A stretch of DNA of 64,000 nt, from NCBI RefSeq assembly GCF_000718095.1, contig NZ_JOEI01000012.1:62001-126000 (forward strand), written 5' to 3'. The notes beneath the pieces are model-generated. The model ran no database searches and was not told the origin of the DNA. It worked only from the letters and a program-made list of their open reading frames with translations. Of the stretch, positions 53,304 to 61,862 are shown piece by piece; within the stretch, counting starts at the first letter, position 1; each line of letters starts with the position of its first letter. Both the position numbers and the translations under genes were made by a program. The stretch comes from Streptomyces scopuliridis RB72. Lineage in GTDB: Bacteria; Actinomycetota; Actinomycetes; Streptomycetales; Streptomycetaceae.

Positions 53304-53335
53304 TCACCGCCCGCTGAGGATCACCGCCCGCTGAT
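53291..53335 (+). repeat. Threefold tandem repeat across the csnR stop codon
   Basis: CACCGCCCGCTGAT (53291-53304), CACCGCCCGCTGAGGAT (53305-53321) and CACCGCCCGCTGAT (53322-53335). Every copy contains the TGA; the first is the true stop (53301-53303). Confidence 0.9.
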
Positions 53336-53429
53336 CACCTTCCGCGGATCCCCGCCCGACTCCTTCCACCGCCCGACACCCCCCGTATCTCCCTTACCGA
53401 CCCCCGTACCCATCACCGGGAGTACCGCC

Positions 53430-54764
53430 ATGCTCAGAAACCGTCGTTTCGCCGCCTCCGCCGTCGCGGTGGCCGCGATATCCGTTCTCGCCACCTCGTG
53501 TACCGGGCAGTCCGGCGCCGACGCGTCCGACGATCCGAACGCCAAGACCTCCATCACCTTCTGGCACGGCTGGAGCGCGCCCGCCGAGGTGAAGGCCATC
53601 CAGGAGAACATCGACCGGTTCGAGAAGGCCCATCCGAACATCACGGTGAATGTCGTCGGCAACATCAATGACGACAAGCTCAACCAGGCGCTGCGCGCGG
53701 GCGGTTCCAAGGGGCCGGATGTGGTGTCCTCCTTCACCACCTCGAACGTCGGCAAGTTCTGCTCGTCGGGCGCCTTCGCCGATCTGGCCCCGTTCATCGA
53801 GAAGTCCAGGCTGGACCTGGAGAAGACCTTCCCCAAGGTGCTCCTGGAGTACACGCGGTTCGAGGGCAAGCGCTGCGCGCTGCCGCTGCTCAGTGACGCG
53901 TACGGGCTCTACTACAACAAGGACGCCTTCAAGGAGGCCGGGATCGCCTCCCCGCCGAAGACCATGTCGGAGCTGGCGTCCGTCGCCAAGAAGCTCACGA
54001 AGACCAAGGGCGGCAGCTACGAGCAGGTCGGTCTGATGCCGACGTACCACGGCTACGAGACGGTCGTCGACCACTACATGTCCAGCTGGGACCACGCGTA
54101 CTTCGACAAGGACGGCAAGTCCAACATCGCCAAGGACCCGGCCTTCGCGAAGATGTTCACATACCAGAAGAAGCTGGTCGATGACCTCGGCGGCTACCAG
54201 AAGCTGGAGAAGTTCCGCTCCACGTTCGGTGACGAGTGGGGCTCCAAGCACCCGTTCCACACCGGCCAGGTGGCCATGCAGCTGGACGGCGAGTGGCGGC
54301 TCGGCATGGCCGAGGACGCCAAGGTGCCGTTCGAGATCGGGGTCGCGCCGATGCCGGTGGCGGACGACGAGGCGGACAGCTACGGCAAGGGCTTCCTCTC
54401 CGGCACGATCATGGGGATCGCGCCGCAGAGCAAGAAGCAGAACGCCGCATGGGAGCTGGTGAAGTACATGACGACCGACACCGAGGCGGTCGTCCAGTTC
54501 GCGAACGGCATCCGCAATGTGCCCTCGACGCTGGACGCGCTCACATCGCCCGGCCTGAAGTTCGACCCGCGCTTCAAGACCTTCCTCGACATCGCGCAGC
54601 ATCCCAAGTCCAGTACCCCGCCGGCCGCCGTCAACGGCTCGACGTACCAGCAGACGCTCCAGGACTTCGGGTTCCAGTACGAGCAGGGCAAGGTGAAGGA
54701 TCTCCAGGCCGGTCTGGAGAAGACCGCCCAGCAGATCGACCGTGACATCGAGCAGGCCCAGTAG
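53430..54764 (+). CDS. csnE: Sugar ABC transporter substrate-binding lipoprotein CsnE
   Basis: A 444-residue family-1 solute-binding protein. A lipoprotein signal with Cys24 (VLATSCTGQSG) anchors it outside. ITFWHGWSAPAEVKAIQENI and FWHG are typical of oligosaccharide-binding proteins. By position after csnR it should bind glucosamine oligosaccharides from chitosan. ATG 53430 follows GGGAG. It is 126 bases after csnR and 19 before csnF. No ATPase gene lies in the cluster; streptomycete sugar ABC importers commonly share the ATPase MsiK encoded elsewhere. Confidence 0.88.
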   Translation: MLRNRRFAASAVAVAAISVLATSCTGQSGADASDDPNAKTSITFWHGWSAPAEVKAIQENIDRFEKAHPNITVNVVGNINDDKLNQALRAGGSKGPDVVSSFTTSNVGKFCSSGAFADLAPFIEKSRLDLEKTFPKVLLEYTRFEGKRCALPLLSDAYGLYYNKDAFKEAGIASPPKTMSELASVAKKLTKTKGGSYEQVGLMPTYHGYETVVDHYMSSWDHAYFDKDGKSNIAKDPAFAKMFTYQKKLVDDLGGYQKLEKFRSTFGDEWGSKHPFHTGQVAMQLDGEWRLGMAEDAKVPFEIGVAPMPVADDEADSYGKGFLSGTIMGIAPQSKKQNAAWELVKYMTTDTEAVVQFANGIRNVPSTLDALTSPGLKFDPRFKTFLDIAQHPKSSTPPAAVNGSTYQQTLQDFGFQYEQGKVKDLQAGLEKTAQQIDRDIEQAQ

Positions 54765-54783
54765 CGGGCCGGGAAGTCAACCG

Positions 54784-55725
54784 ATGTCCACGCACACGCT
54801 CCGTTCGAAGCGCCGCAGGTCGGCGCTTCGGACGGCGGCGTTCATGTCGCCCTGGTTGATCGGCTTCACCGTCTTCTTCGCGTATCCGCTGATCTCGACC
54901 GTCTACTTCTCCTTCATGAAGTACGACGGCTTCAACTCGCCCGTCTGGAACGGTCTGGGGAACTGGTCGTACGTCTTCAGCGACTACCCGATGTTCTGGC
55001 CGTCCCTGCGCAACACCCTCTGGCTCGTCGTGATCATGGTGACCTGCCGGGTCGTCTTCGGTCTCGGCATCGGCATGCTGATCACCAAGATCAAGACGGG
55101 TACGGGGATCTTCCGCACCCTCTTCTATCTGCCGTATCTGGCGCCGCCGGTCGCCGCGACGCTCGCGTTCGTCTTCCTGCTCAACCCGGGTACGGGGCCG
55201 GTCAACACCATTCTCGGGGAGCTCGGCCTGCCGACCCCCGGCTGGTTCAACGACCCCGGCTGGTCCAAGCCCGCGCTCACCCTGCTGGCCGTGTGGGGCA
55301 TCGGCGACCTGATGGTGATCTTCATGGCCGCGCTGCTCGACGTACCGAAGGAGCAGTACGAGGCGGCGGAGCTGGACGGCGCGTCGGCCTGGCACCGCTT
55401 CCGGTACGTGACCCTGCCGAACATCTCGCCGATCGTGATGTTCGCGGTGGTCACCGGCGTCATCTCGGCGATGCAGTACTACTCCCAGCCGCTCGTCGCG
55501 GGCAAGGTCGCCTCCGGCGTCATCGGGGGCTCCGGACAGCAGTTCGAGCCCGGCTATCCGGACAAGTCCACGCTGACCCTGCCGCAGCTGGTCTACAACC
55601 TGGGCTTCCAGCGCTTCGACTACGGCGCCGCCTGTGTGGTCGCGCTCGTCCTGTTCGCGCTGGCCATGGCCTTCACGGCGCTGCTGATGCGGCGGCGCGG
55701 CGGACTGATCGGATCGGGTGACTGA
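54784..55725 (+). CDS. csnF: Sugar ABC transporter permease CsnF
   Basis: A 313-residue membrane protein with six helices, the MalF/LacF-type permease. The EAA loop (YEAAELDGASAWHRFRYVTLP) that contacts the ATPase is clear at about residues 192-212. ATG 54784 has GGGAAG about nine bases upstream. One base separates its stop from the csnG start, so the two permeases are coupled and form the membrane channel for CsnE cargo. Confidence 0.88.
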   Translation: MSTHTLRSKRRRSALRTAAFMSPWLIGFTVFFAYPLISTVYFSFMKYDGFNSPVWNGLGNWSYVFSDYPMFWPSLRNTLWLVVIMVTCRVVFGLGIGMLITKIKTGTGIFRTLFYLPYLAPPVAATLAFVFLLNPGTGPVNTILGELGLPTPGWFNDPGWSKPALTLLAVWGIGDLMVIFMAALLDVPKEQYEAAELDGASAWHRFRYVTLPNISPIVMFAVVTGVISAMQYYSQPLVAGKVASGVIGGSGQQFEPGYPDKSTLTLPQLVYNLGFQRFDYGAACVVALVLFALAMAFTALLMRRRGGLIGSGD

Positions 55726-55726
55726 G

Positions 55727-56638
55727 ATGACAACACTCCTCGGCCGGCCCGGCTCGCCGACGACCACCGCGCCCGACGCGCCGGACCGTACGCCCGCCGC
55801 CCGCGCCGCGCGCCGCAAGGCGCTGCTGCACTGGATCGCCGTGCACTCCCTGGGGGTCGCGGCCGCGCTCTTCTTCGTGCTGCCGTTCGTCTTCCTCTTC
55901 CTGACCTCGGTGATGAGCGACCATCAGGCGCTCACCCGCGATCTGACCCCCAACTCCTGGGAGTGGGGCAACTACGCGAAGGTGTTCGACACCCCGGGCT
56001 TTCTGACCTGGTGGAAGAACACCCTGCTGTACGCGGGGCTGGGCACCGTCCTGTCGGTGCTCTCCTCGATCCCGGTGGCGTACGCGCTCGCCAAGTTCCG
56101 CTTCCGCGGCCGGCAGCTGTCGCTGATGCTCGTCATCTCGATGATGATGCTGCCGCCCCAGGTGATCATCATTCCGATGTATCTGTTCTGGGCGAAGCAG
56201 CTCGATCTGTCAGGCTCGCTCTGGCCGCTGATCATCCCAATGGCGTTCGGTGACGCGTTCTCCATCTTCCTGCTGCGCCAGTTCCTGCTGACGATCCCCA
56301 ACGAGTACCTGGACGCGGCGAAGGTCGACGGCTGCGGCGAGTTCCGTACGCTGATCAGGGTCGTCCTGCCGATGGCGAAGCCCGGGATCGCGGCCGTCGC
56401 ACTGTTCCAGTTCTTCTACGCCTGGAACGACTACTTCGGCCCGCAGATCTACGCCTCGGAGAACCCGGCCGCCTGGACGCTCAGTTACGGCCTGGAGTCC
56501 TTCAAGGGCGCACACCATACCGACTGGAATCTGACCATGGCCGCGACCGTACTGGTCATGGCCCCTGTGATCCTCGTGTTCTTCTTCGCCCAGAAGGCGT
56601 TCGTCGAGGGAGTCACACTGACCGGAGTGAAGGGCTGA
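55727..56638 (+). CDS. csnG: Sugar ABC transporter permease CsnG
   Basis: A 303-residue MalG-type permease with six helices. Its EAA loop reads EYLDAAKVDGCGEFRTLIRV, then VLPMAKPG. ATG 55727 is one base after the csnF stop; an in-frame GTG at 55718 overlapping csnF is an alternative. It pairs with CsnF to form the transmembrane unit. csnH begins five bases after its stop. Confidence 0.88.
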   Translation: MTTLLGRPGSPTTTAPDAPDRTPAARAARRKALLHWIAVHSLGVAAALFFVLPFVFLFLTSVMSDHQALTRDLTPNSWEWGNYAKVFDTPGFLTWWKNTLLYAGLGTVLSVLSSIPVAYALAKFRFRGRQLSLMLVISMMMLPPQVIIIPMYLFWAKQLDLSGSLWPLIIPMAFGDAFSIFLLRQFLLTIPNEYLDAAKVDGCGEFRTLIRVVLPMAKPGIAAVALFQFFYAWNDYFGPQIYASENPAAWTLSYGLESFKGAHHTDWNLTMAATVLVMAPVILVFFFAQKAFVEGVTLTGVKG

Positions 56639-56643
56639 GAACC

Positions 56644-57909
56644 ATGAAGCTCGCCGTGGTAGGCGGAGGATCGACCTACACACCCGAACTCATCGACGGA
56701 TTCTCTCGGTTGAGGGACACCCTGCCGATCGAGGAACTCGTACTGGTCGACCCCGCGGCCGACCGTCTTGAGCTGGTCGGGGGGCTGGCCCGGCGTATCT
56801 TCGCCAAGCAGGGCCATCCCGGCCGTATCACCACCACCTCGGACGTGGACGCGGGCGTCGCCGGCGCCGACGCGGTGCTGCTCCAGCTGCGGGTCGGCGG
56901 ACAGGCCGCGCGCAACCAGGACGAGACCTGGCCGCTGGAGTGCGGCTGCGTCGGGCAGGAGACGACAGGCGCGGGCGGTCTCGCCAAGGCGCTGCGTACG
57001 GTCCCGGTCGTCCTCGACATCGCGGAGCGGGTGCGGCGCGCCAACCCCGACGCGTGGATCATCGACTTCACCAACCCGGTGGGGATCGTGACCCGGGCGC
57101 TGCTCCAGGCCGGCCACAAGGCCGTGGGCCTGTGCAATGTGGCGATCGGTTTCCAGCGCAGGTTCGCGAAGCTGCTCGACGTCGCGCCCTCCGAGGTGTA
57201 CTTGGAGCATGTGGGGCTGAACCATCTGACCTGGGAGCGTGGCGTACGGCTCGGCGGCCCCGGCGGCGCGGACCTGCTGCCCAGGCTGCTGGCCGAGCAC
57301 GGCGACTCGCTCGCGGCCGATCTGCGGCTGCCGCGCGCGGTGCTGGACCGGCTCGGGGTGGTGCCCTCGTACTATCTGCGCTACTTCTACGCGCACGACG
57401 AGGTCGTACGGGAGCTGCGGACCAAGCCGTCCCGGGCCGCCGAGGTGGCCGAGATGGAGAAGCAGCTGCTGGAGATGTACGGCGACCCCGCGCTGGACGA
57501 GAAGCCGGAGCTGCTGTCCAAGCGCGGCGGCGCCTTCTACTCGGAGGCCGCGGTGGATCTGGCCGCTTCGCTGCTGCGCGGCGGCGGCAGCCCTGTCCAG
57601 GTGGTCAACACGTACAACAACGGCACGCTGCCGTTCCTGGCCGACGACGCGGTGATCGAGGTCCAGGCACGGGTGGACACGACGGGCGCGGTGCCGCTCC
57701 CGGTGGCCGCGCTGGATCCGCTGTACGCGGGCCTGATCGCGAATGTCACGGCATACGAGGACCTGGCGCTGGAGGCCGCGCTGCACGGCGGCCGTGACCG
57801 CGTCTTCAAGGCGCTGCTCTCGCACCCGCTGATCGGCCAGTACGAGTACGCCGAGGCGCTCACCGACCAGCTGATCGCCCACAACCGGGAGCATCTCGCG
57901 TGGGTGTGA
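56644..57909 (+). CDS. csnH: GH4-family glycosidase CsnH (6-phospho-beta-glucosidase-like)
   Basis: A 421-residue cytosolic enzyme of the NAD+ and Mn2+ dependent GH4 family. The N-terminal dinucleotide fold MKLAVVGGGSTYTPELI, CGCVGQETTGAGG near residue 100, the metal ligands Cys164 (GLCNVAIG) and His194 (GLNHLTWE) are all present. Annotators often call this a 6-phospho-beta-glucosidase; in this operon it more likely cleaves imported glucosamine oligosaccharides. GH4 uses a redox-elimination mechanism, not acid/base hydrolysis. csnK starts inside its last codons. Confidence 0.88.
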   Translation: MKLAVVGGGSTYTPELIDGFSRLRDTLPIEELVLVDPAADRLELVGGLARRIFAKQGHPGRITTTSDVDAGVAGADAVLLQLRVGGQAARNQDETWPLECGCVGQETTGAGGLAKALRTVPVVLDIAERVRRANPDAWIIDFTNPVGIVTRALLQAGHKAVGLCNVAIGFQRRFAKLLDVAPSEVYLEHVGLNHLTWERGVRLGGPGGADLLPRLLAEHGDSLAADLRLPRAVLDRLGVVPSYYLRYFYAHDEVVRELRTKPSRAAEVAEMEKQLLEMYGDPALDEKPELLSKRGGAFYSEAAVDLAASLLRGGGSPVQVVNTYNNGTLPFLADDAVIEVQARVDTTGAVPLPVAALDPLYAGLIANVTAYEDLALEAALHGGRDRVFKALLSHPLIGQYEYAEALTDQLIAHNREHLAWV

Positions 57910-58922
57910 GCGTGGCGGTGAGCACTGCCGGCGAGACGGTGGGGCGCGCGAGCGTCCTGGCCGTCGACGCCGGGAACAGCAAGACCGATGTGGCCGTGAT
58001 CGGCGCCGACGGCTCGGTGCTCGGCACGGCCCGCGGGGGCGGCTTCCAGCCCCCGGTCGTCGGGATCGAGGCGGCGGTCGACGCGCTGGCGGTGACGGTC
58101 GCCGAGGCCGCCTCGGCGGCCGGGCTGCCGGAGCGCGATCTCGTCGGCCATGTGTCGGCGTGTCTCGCCAACGCCGATCTCCCTGTCGAGGAGCGGGAGT
58201 TGGCCGAGGCCGTGCAGGCGCGCGGCTGGGGGCGTACGACGGAGGTACGCAACGACACCTTCGCGATACTGCGCGCCGGTCTGCCGACCGGCGCGGAGCC
58301 GCGGGGTGTGGCCGTCGTCTGTGGCGCGGGCATCAACTGCGTGGGGATGCTGCCGGACGGCCGTACCGCGCGGTTCCCCGCGATCGGGCGGATCTCCGGT
58401 GACTGGGGCGGCGGTTCGGGCCTCGCGGAGGAGGCCCTGTGGTTCGCGGCGCGGGCCGAGGACGGCCGCGGCGAGCCGACGGAGCTGGTACGGACACTGC
58501 CCGGCCACTTCGGGCTCGGCTCGATGTACGAGCTGATCGAGGCGCTGCATCGGGGGCATATCCCGTTCGCACGCCGGCATGAGCTGACGCCGGTGCTGTT
58601 CGCGACGAGCGCGGCGGGCGACGCGGTGGCCCGTTCCGTGGTCGACCGGCTGGCCGAGGAGGTCGTCGTGCTGGCCGCGGTGGCGCTCGGCAAGCTCGGG
58701 CTGCTCGACGAGGAGGTGCCGGTGCTGCTGGGCGGCAGTGTCCTGGCGGCCCGTCATCCGCAGCTCGACGCCCGGATCGCGGAGCTGCTGGCGGCCAGGG
58801 CGCCCAAGGCGGTCATCGGAGTCGTGACGGCGCCGCCGGTGCTGGGGGCCGCGCTGCTCGGTCTCGACCAGGTGGGGGCGAGCGCGGAGGCGCACGCCAG
58901 GCTCGGGGCCCATTACGCCTGA
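57900..58922 (+). CDS. csnK: BadF/BcrA-type amino-sugar kinase CsnK
   Basis: A 340-residue ATPase of the BadF/BadG/BcrA/BcrD (N-acetylglucosamine kinase-like) fold. The phosphate-1 loop is VLAVDAGNSKTDVAVIG; GISGDWGGGSGLAEEAL and VLLGGSVLAA are the other nucleotide and sugar motifs. It should phosphorylate glucosamine made by CsnH, feeding GlcN-6-P to NagB. GTG 57900 lies ten bases inside csnH with GGGAG eight bases upstream, so the genes are coupled. A 15-bp repeat covers its stop, then a terminator closes the operon. Confidence 0.86.
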   Translation: MGVSVAVSTAGETVGRASVLAVDAGNSKTDVAVIGADGSVLGTARGGGFQPPVVGIEAAVDALAVTVAEAASAAGLPERDLVGHVSACLANADLPVEERELAEAVQARGWGRTTEVRNDTFAILRAGLPTGAEPRGVAVVCGAGINCVGMLPDGRTARFPAIGRISGDWGGGSGLAEEALWFAARAEDGRGEPTELVRTLPGHFGLGSMYELIEALHRGHIPFARRHELTPVLFATSAAGDAVARSVVDRLAEEVVVLAAVALGKLGLLDEEVPVLLGGSVLAARHPQLDARIAELLAARAPKAVIGVVTAPPVLGAALLGLDQVGASAEAHARLGAHYA

Positions 58923-58942
58923 CCCGGTTACGCCCGGCCCGG
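58913..58942 (+). repeat. 15-bp imperfect tandem repeat across the csnK stop codon
   Basis: TTACGCCTGACCCGG (58913-58927) and TTACGCCCGGCCCGG (58928-58942) differ at two bases. The TGA (58920-58922) lies in the first copy. Confidence 0.8.
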
Positions 58943-58984
58943 GACGCCGCAGGACGGGATCCGGGCGGGCCGAACGCGTACGAA

Positions 58985-59015
58985 AGCCCCGTGAACGGGA
59001 ACCGCTCACGGGGCT
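58985..59015 (+). terminator. Terminator of the csn operon
   Basis: AGCCCCGTGA (58985-58994) with its complement (59006-59015) around an 11-base loop, 63 bases after csnK. The rest of the 58923-59206 gap presumably holds the promoter of the next operon; I cannot place it. Confidence 0.8.
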
Positions 59016-59206
59016 CCGGCGTATTCATGAGGGGAAACGGCGGGAAGACGGCGGCAAGCCCGACCGGCCGCGGTCGGCGCGAGCAGGACAAGATCCAGTC
59101 AACCCTGGTGTAGTTGTCAGTGCCTGCGGCCATACTGCTGACCTGGAGTTGTCTCCCGACCCGCAGGGGACGGGCCGCCGTCGTCCATGACCAAGGGGGA
59201 GGTCAC

Positions 59207-60649
59207 GTGACAAACCAGCCGAATGTGCGCCCCGCGCCACCGTCGGCCCCGCAGCACGCGCCGGCGCAGCCTCCGATGCCTCCGTCGGCTCCGCAAGCCG
59301 GTCCGCCGCCCGCGCGCCGCGCGGCGTGGGCGGAGACGACGGAGCGGCTGCGCGCGGCCGCGACGACCGAGCCCGGCCGGCTGCGGATCATCGGCGCGGC
59401 CCTGGCCCTGCTGGTCGTGGCCTTCGGGGCGGTGACGGCATGGGAGGCGTCGGACCGGTTCACCGCCGCCGATGACGTGGTGAACCGCAGTCAGCCGCTG
59501 AGCGTGGACGCGGCGGACATCTACCGCTCGCTGGCCGACGCGGACACAGCCGCGGCGAGCGGCTTCCTGGCGGGCGCTCCGGAGCCCGCCGACATACAGA
59601 AGACGTACCGTACGGACATCACGACCGCGTCCGGGCTGCTGATCACGGCCGCCACGCACACGGACGGTGCCAGCGAGTCGGGCCGTCAGATCGCCACGCT
59701 CAACGAGGGGCTGCCGCGCTACACCGGCCTGATCGAGCAGGCCCGCGCCTACAACCGGCAGGGGCTGCCGCTGGGCGGCGCCTATCTGCGGTACGCGAAC
59801 CAGCTGATGACCAACGAGCTGCTGCCCGCCGCCGAGAAGCTGTACGCGGCGGAGACGGACCGGCTCGCGACGGACAATGACGACGCGCGGCTGTGGCCGT
59901 TCGTCTCGACGGCGCTGGGGGCGCTGGCGTTCGGCGGTCTCTTCTGGGCCCAGCGGCGCAACTACCTGCGGACGAACCGGGTGTTCAACCACGGTCTGCT
60001 CGCCGCCACCGCCGCCTCCACGGTCCTGCTGCTCTGGCTGGCCGCCGCGCAGACCGTCGCGCGCTCGGACCTGGACAACGCGCAGACGCACGGCCAGGCA
60101 TCGCTGAAGGTCCTCAACGACGCGCGGATCAACTCGCTCAAGGCCCGCGCGAATGAGAACCTCACCCTGGTCGCGAGGGGCGCCGTCCTCAACGAGGACA
60201 ACAAGGACAAGTACGAGACGGACTACACCACGGGCATGGACAAGCTCAGCGTCGCGCTCGGCAGGGCCAAGGAGCTCGCCGACAACAGCGACGGACGTAC
60301 ACCGGTGAACGACGCGATCGCCTCGGTCTCCGAATGGCGCGGGCGCCACGCCCTGGCCAGCAAGGCCGACAAGGCCGGTGACTACAAGACCGCGCTGGCG
60401 AAGGTGATCGGGACGAAGGACGCCACGGGCGAGTCCTTCCGCCAGAAGGACTCCACCGGCGAGTCCTTCCGCCAGGTCGACTCGTCGCTGAAGCTGGCGA
60501 TCGAGCTGGAGCAGAAGGAGTTCGACACCTACGCCTCGGACGGTCTCGGCGCACTGGACGGTCTGGCGATCGGGGCCGGCGCACTGGCTCTGGTGGCCGC
60601 GGTGGGCACGGTCCTGGGGATCGGCCGCAGGCTTTCGGAGTACCGGTGA
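59207..60649 (+). CDS. GlnX-like four-helix membrane sensor, first gene of the pknG operon
   Basis: A 480-residue membrane protein. A Pro/Ala-rich cytosolic head (about 1-55) is followed by helix 1 (IIGAALALLVVAFGAVTA, about 63-81), an extracytoplasmic helical domain (about 85-215), helices 2 and 3 (about 228-285), a second extracytoplasmic domain (about 290-440) and helix 4 (LAIGAGALALVAAVGTVLGI). This layout and its place before a GlnH-like gene and pknG match mycobacterial GlnX, which passes amino-acid signals from GlnH to PknG. The start GTG 59207 follows GGGGGAGG. Residues 405-424 are a 10-residue duplication (DATGESFRQK/DSTGESFRQV). Confidence 0.82.
   Translation: MTNQPNVRPAPPSAPQHAPAQPPMPPSAPQAGPPPARRAAWAETTERLRAAATTEPGRLRIIGAALALLVVAFGAVTAWEASDRFTAADDVVNRSQPLSVDAADIYRSLADADTAAASGFLAGAPEPADIQKTYRTDITTASGLLITAATHTDGASESGRQIATLNEGLPRYTGLIEQARAYNRQGLPLGGAYLRYANQLMTNELLPAAEKLYAAETDRLATDNDDARLWPFVSTALGALAFGGLFWAQRRNYLRTNRVFNHGLLAATAASTVLLLWLAAAQTVARSDLDNAQTHGQASLKVLNDARINSLKARANENLTLVARGAVLNEDNKDKYETDYTTGMDKLSVALGRAKELADNSDGRTPVNDAIASVSEWRGRHALASKADKAGDYKTALAKVIGTKDATGESFRQKDSTGESFRQVDSSLKLAIELEQKEFDTYASDGLGALDGLAIGAGALALVAAVGTVLGIGRRLSEYR
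60419..60478 (+). repeat. 30-bp in-frame duplication inside the glnX-like gene
   Basis: Bases 60419-60448 and 60449-60478 are near copies sharing GGCGAGTCCTTCCGCCAG, encoding DATGESFRQK and DSTGESFRQV in the second extracytoplasmic domain. Confidence 0.9.
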
Positions 60650-60660
60650 GAGGGGGAGGG

Positions 60661-61719
60661 ATGACCTCGACGGACAGGTCGCGCCGGCCGCGCGGCCCCG
60701 GCCCGTTCCGCGGACTCCGCGGCTGGGGCGGTGTCTCGGCCATGGCGGGCGCCTGTGTGCTGACGGCCGCGGTCACCCTGCTGCCGCTGACCCGTACGAC
60801 CTCGGAGGAAACGGAGCGCTCCGAGCAGCGCATCGCCACGGCCCTGCCCGCGAAGGCCGACGACTGCCCGTCCCCGGAGGCCAGTCTCCGGCCCGTCGAC
60901 GACGACAACGCGCCCGGCGTCAAGGCGATCAGAGACCGTACGGGTGATGACCGCAAGCTGATCGTCGGGGTCGACCAGAACAGCTACCGCTGGGGCGCCC
61001 GCAACCCGGACACCGGCGATCTGGAGGGCTTCGACATCGATCTCGCGAAGGCCATAGCGACGGACATACTGGGCAGTCCGGACGCCATCGTCTTCCGTAC
61101 CATCCCCACCAACCAGCGGATCGAGGCGCTGAAGAGTGGCACGGTGGACCTGGTCGTCCGGACGATGACGATCACCTGCGAGCGACTCAAGGACGTCTCC
61201 TTTTCCACCGCCTACTTCCAGACGGGCCAGCAGATACTGGTCCCCAAGGGGTCGACCATCACGGGGTACGACGAATCGCTGGCCGGGAAGCGGGTCTGCA
61301 CGGCCGAGGGTTCGATCGCGAACGAGACACTGAAGAGTGAATCGTTCGGCGCGATATTCGAGGACGAGAATGAGGGGAAGCCTTCGGACAAGGACCAGTT
61401 GACGGTGCCCAACCAGCTCGACTGCCTGGTCCGGCTCCAGTTGGGCGAGGTCGACGCGCTGATGACGGACAACGCCCTCGCGGCCGGCCAGGCCGCCCAG
61501 GACCCGGCGGTCGAGCTGCGCGGGAAGCCGCTCAAGCCGGAGTACTACGGTGTCGCCGCCAAGCGCGGCAACGACGACCTGGTGCGCCGGGTGAACCATG
61601 TGCTGGAGGAGTACCGCGCGGGCGGGCCCAACAGCCCCTGGATGACGTCGTACAGGGAGTGGCTGGCGGCCGGGCTGCCGGGCATCACGAAGCCGCCCAC
61701 GGCCGCGTACAGGGACTGA
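60661..61719 (+). CDS. GlnH-like extracytoplasmic amino-acid-binding protein
   Basis: A 352-residue solute-binding protein (family 3). The N-terminal membrane segment (MAGACVLTAAVTLLPL) includes a Cys that could be a lipobox, though AGAC is a weak match. The binding domain shows VGVDQNSYRWGARNP, GFDIDLAKAI and DLVVRTMTITCERLKDVSFS, typical of glutamate/aspartate binders. No ABC permease follows; instead it lies in the pknG operon, as GlnH does in mycobacteria, where it senses rather than imports. ATG 60661 directly follows a G-rich SD; GTG 60646, overlapping the glnX-like stop, is an alternative. Confidence 0.85.
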   Translation: MTSTDRSRRPRGPGPFRGLRGWGGVSAMAGACVLTAAVTLLPLTRTTSEETERSEQRIATALPAKADDCPSPEASLRPVDDDNAPGVKAIRDRTGDDRKLIVGVDQNSYRWGARNPDTGDLEGFDIDLAKAIATDILGSPDAIVFRTIPTNQRIEALKSGTVDLVVRTMTITCERLKDVSFSTAYFQTGQQILVPKGSTITGYDESLAGKRVCTAEGSIANETLKSESFGAIFEDENEGKPSDKDQLTVPNQLDCLVRLQLGEVDALMTDNALAAGQAAQDPAVELRGKPLKPEYYGVAAKRGNDDLVRRVNHVLEEYRAGGPNSPWMTSYREWLAAGLPGITKPPTAAYRD

Positions 61720-61770
61720 GGGGCCAGGGACTGAGGGGCCAGAGACTGAAGGGCCAGGGACTGAGGGGCC
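61711..61770 (+). repeat. Four 15-bp tandem repeats across a stop codon
   Basis: AGGGACTGAGGGGCC at 61711-61725, 61726-61740 and 61756-61770, with variant AGAGACTGAAGGGCC at 61741-61755. Each unit carries an in-frame TGA; the first (61717-61719) ends the glnH-like gene. Confidence 0.92.
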
Positions 61771-61862
61771 AGCGGCCGGGACCAGCGGCCGAGGATCATC
61801 GGGATGTGTCGCGCCGCGCCGGCGTTCCGGCAGGGCCGAAGAGACGAGCGGAGAGGTGAGCG

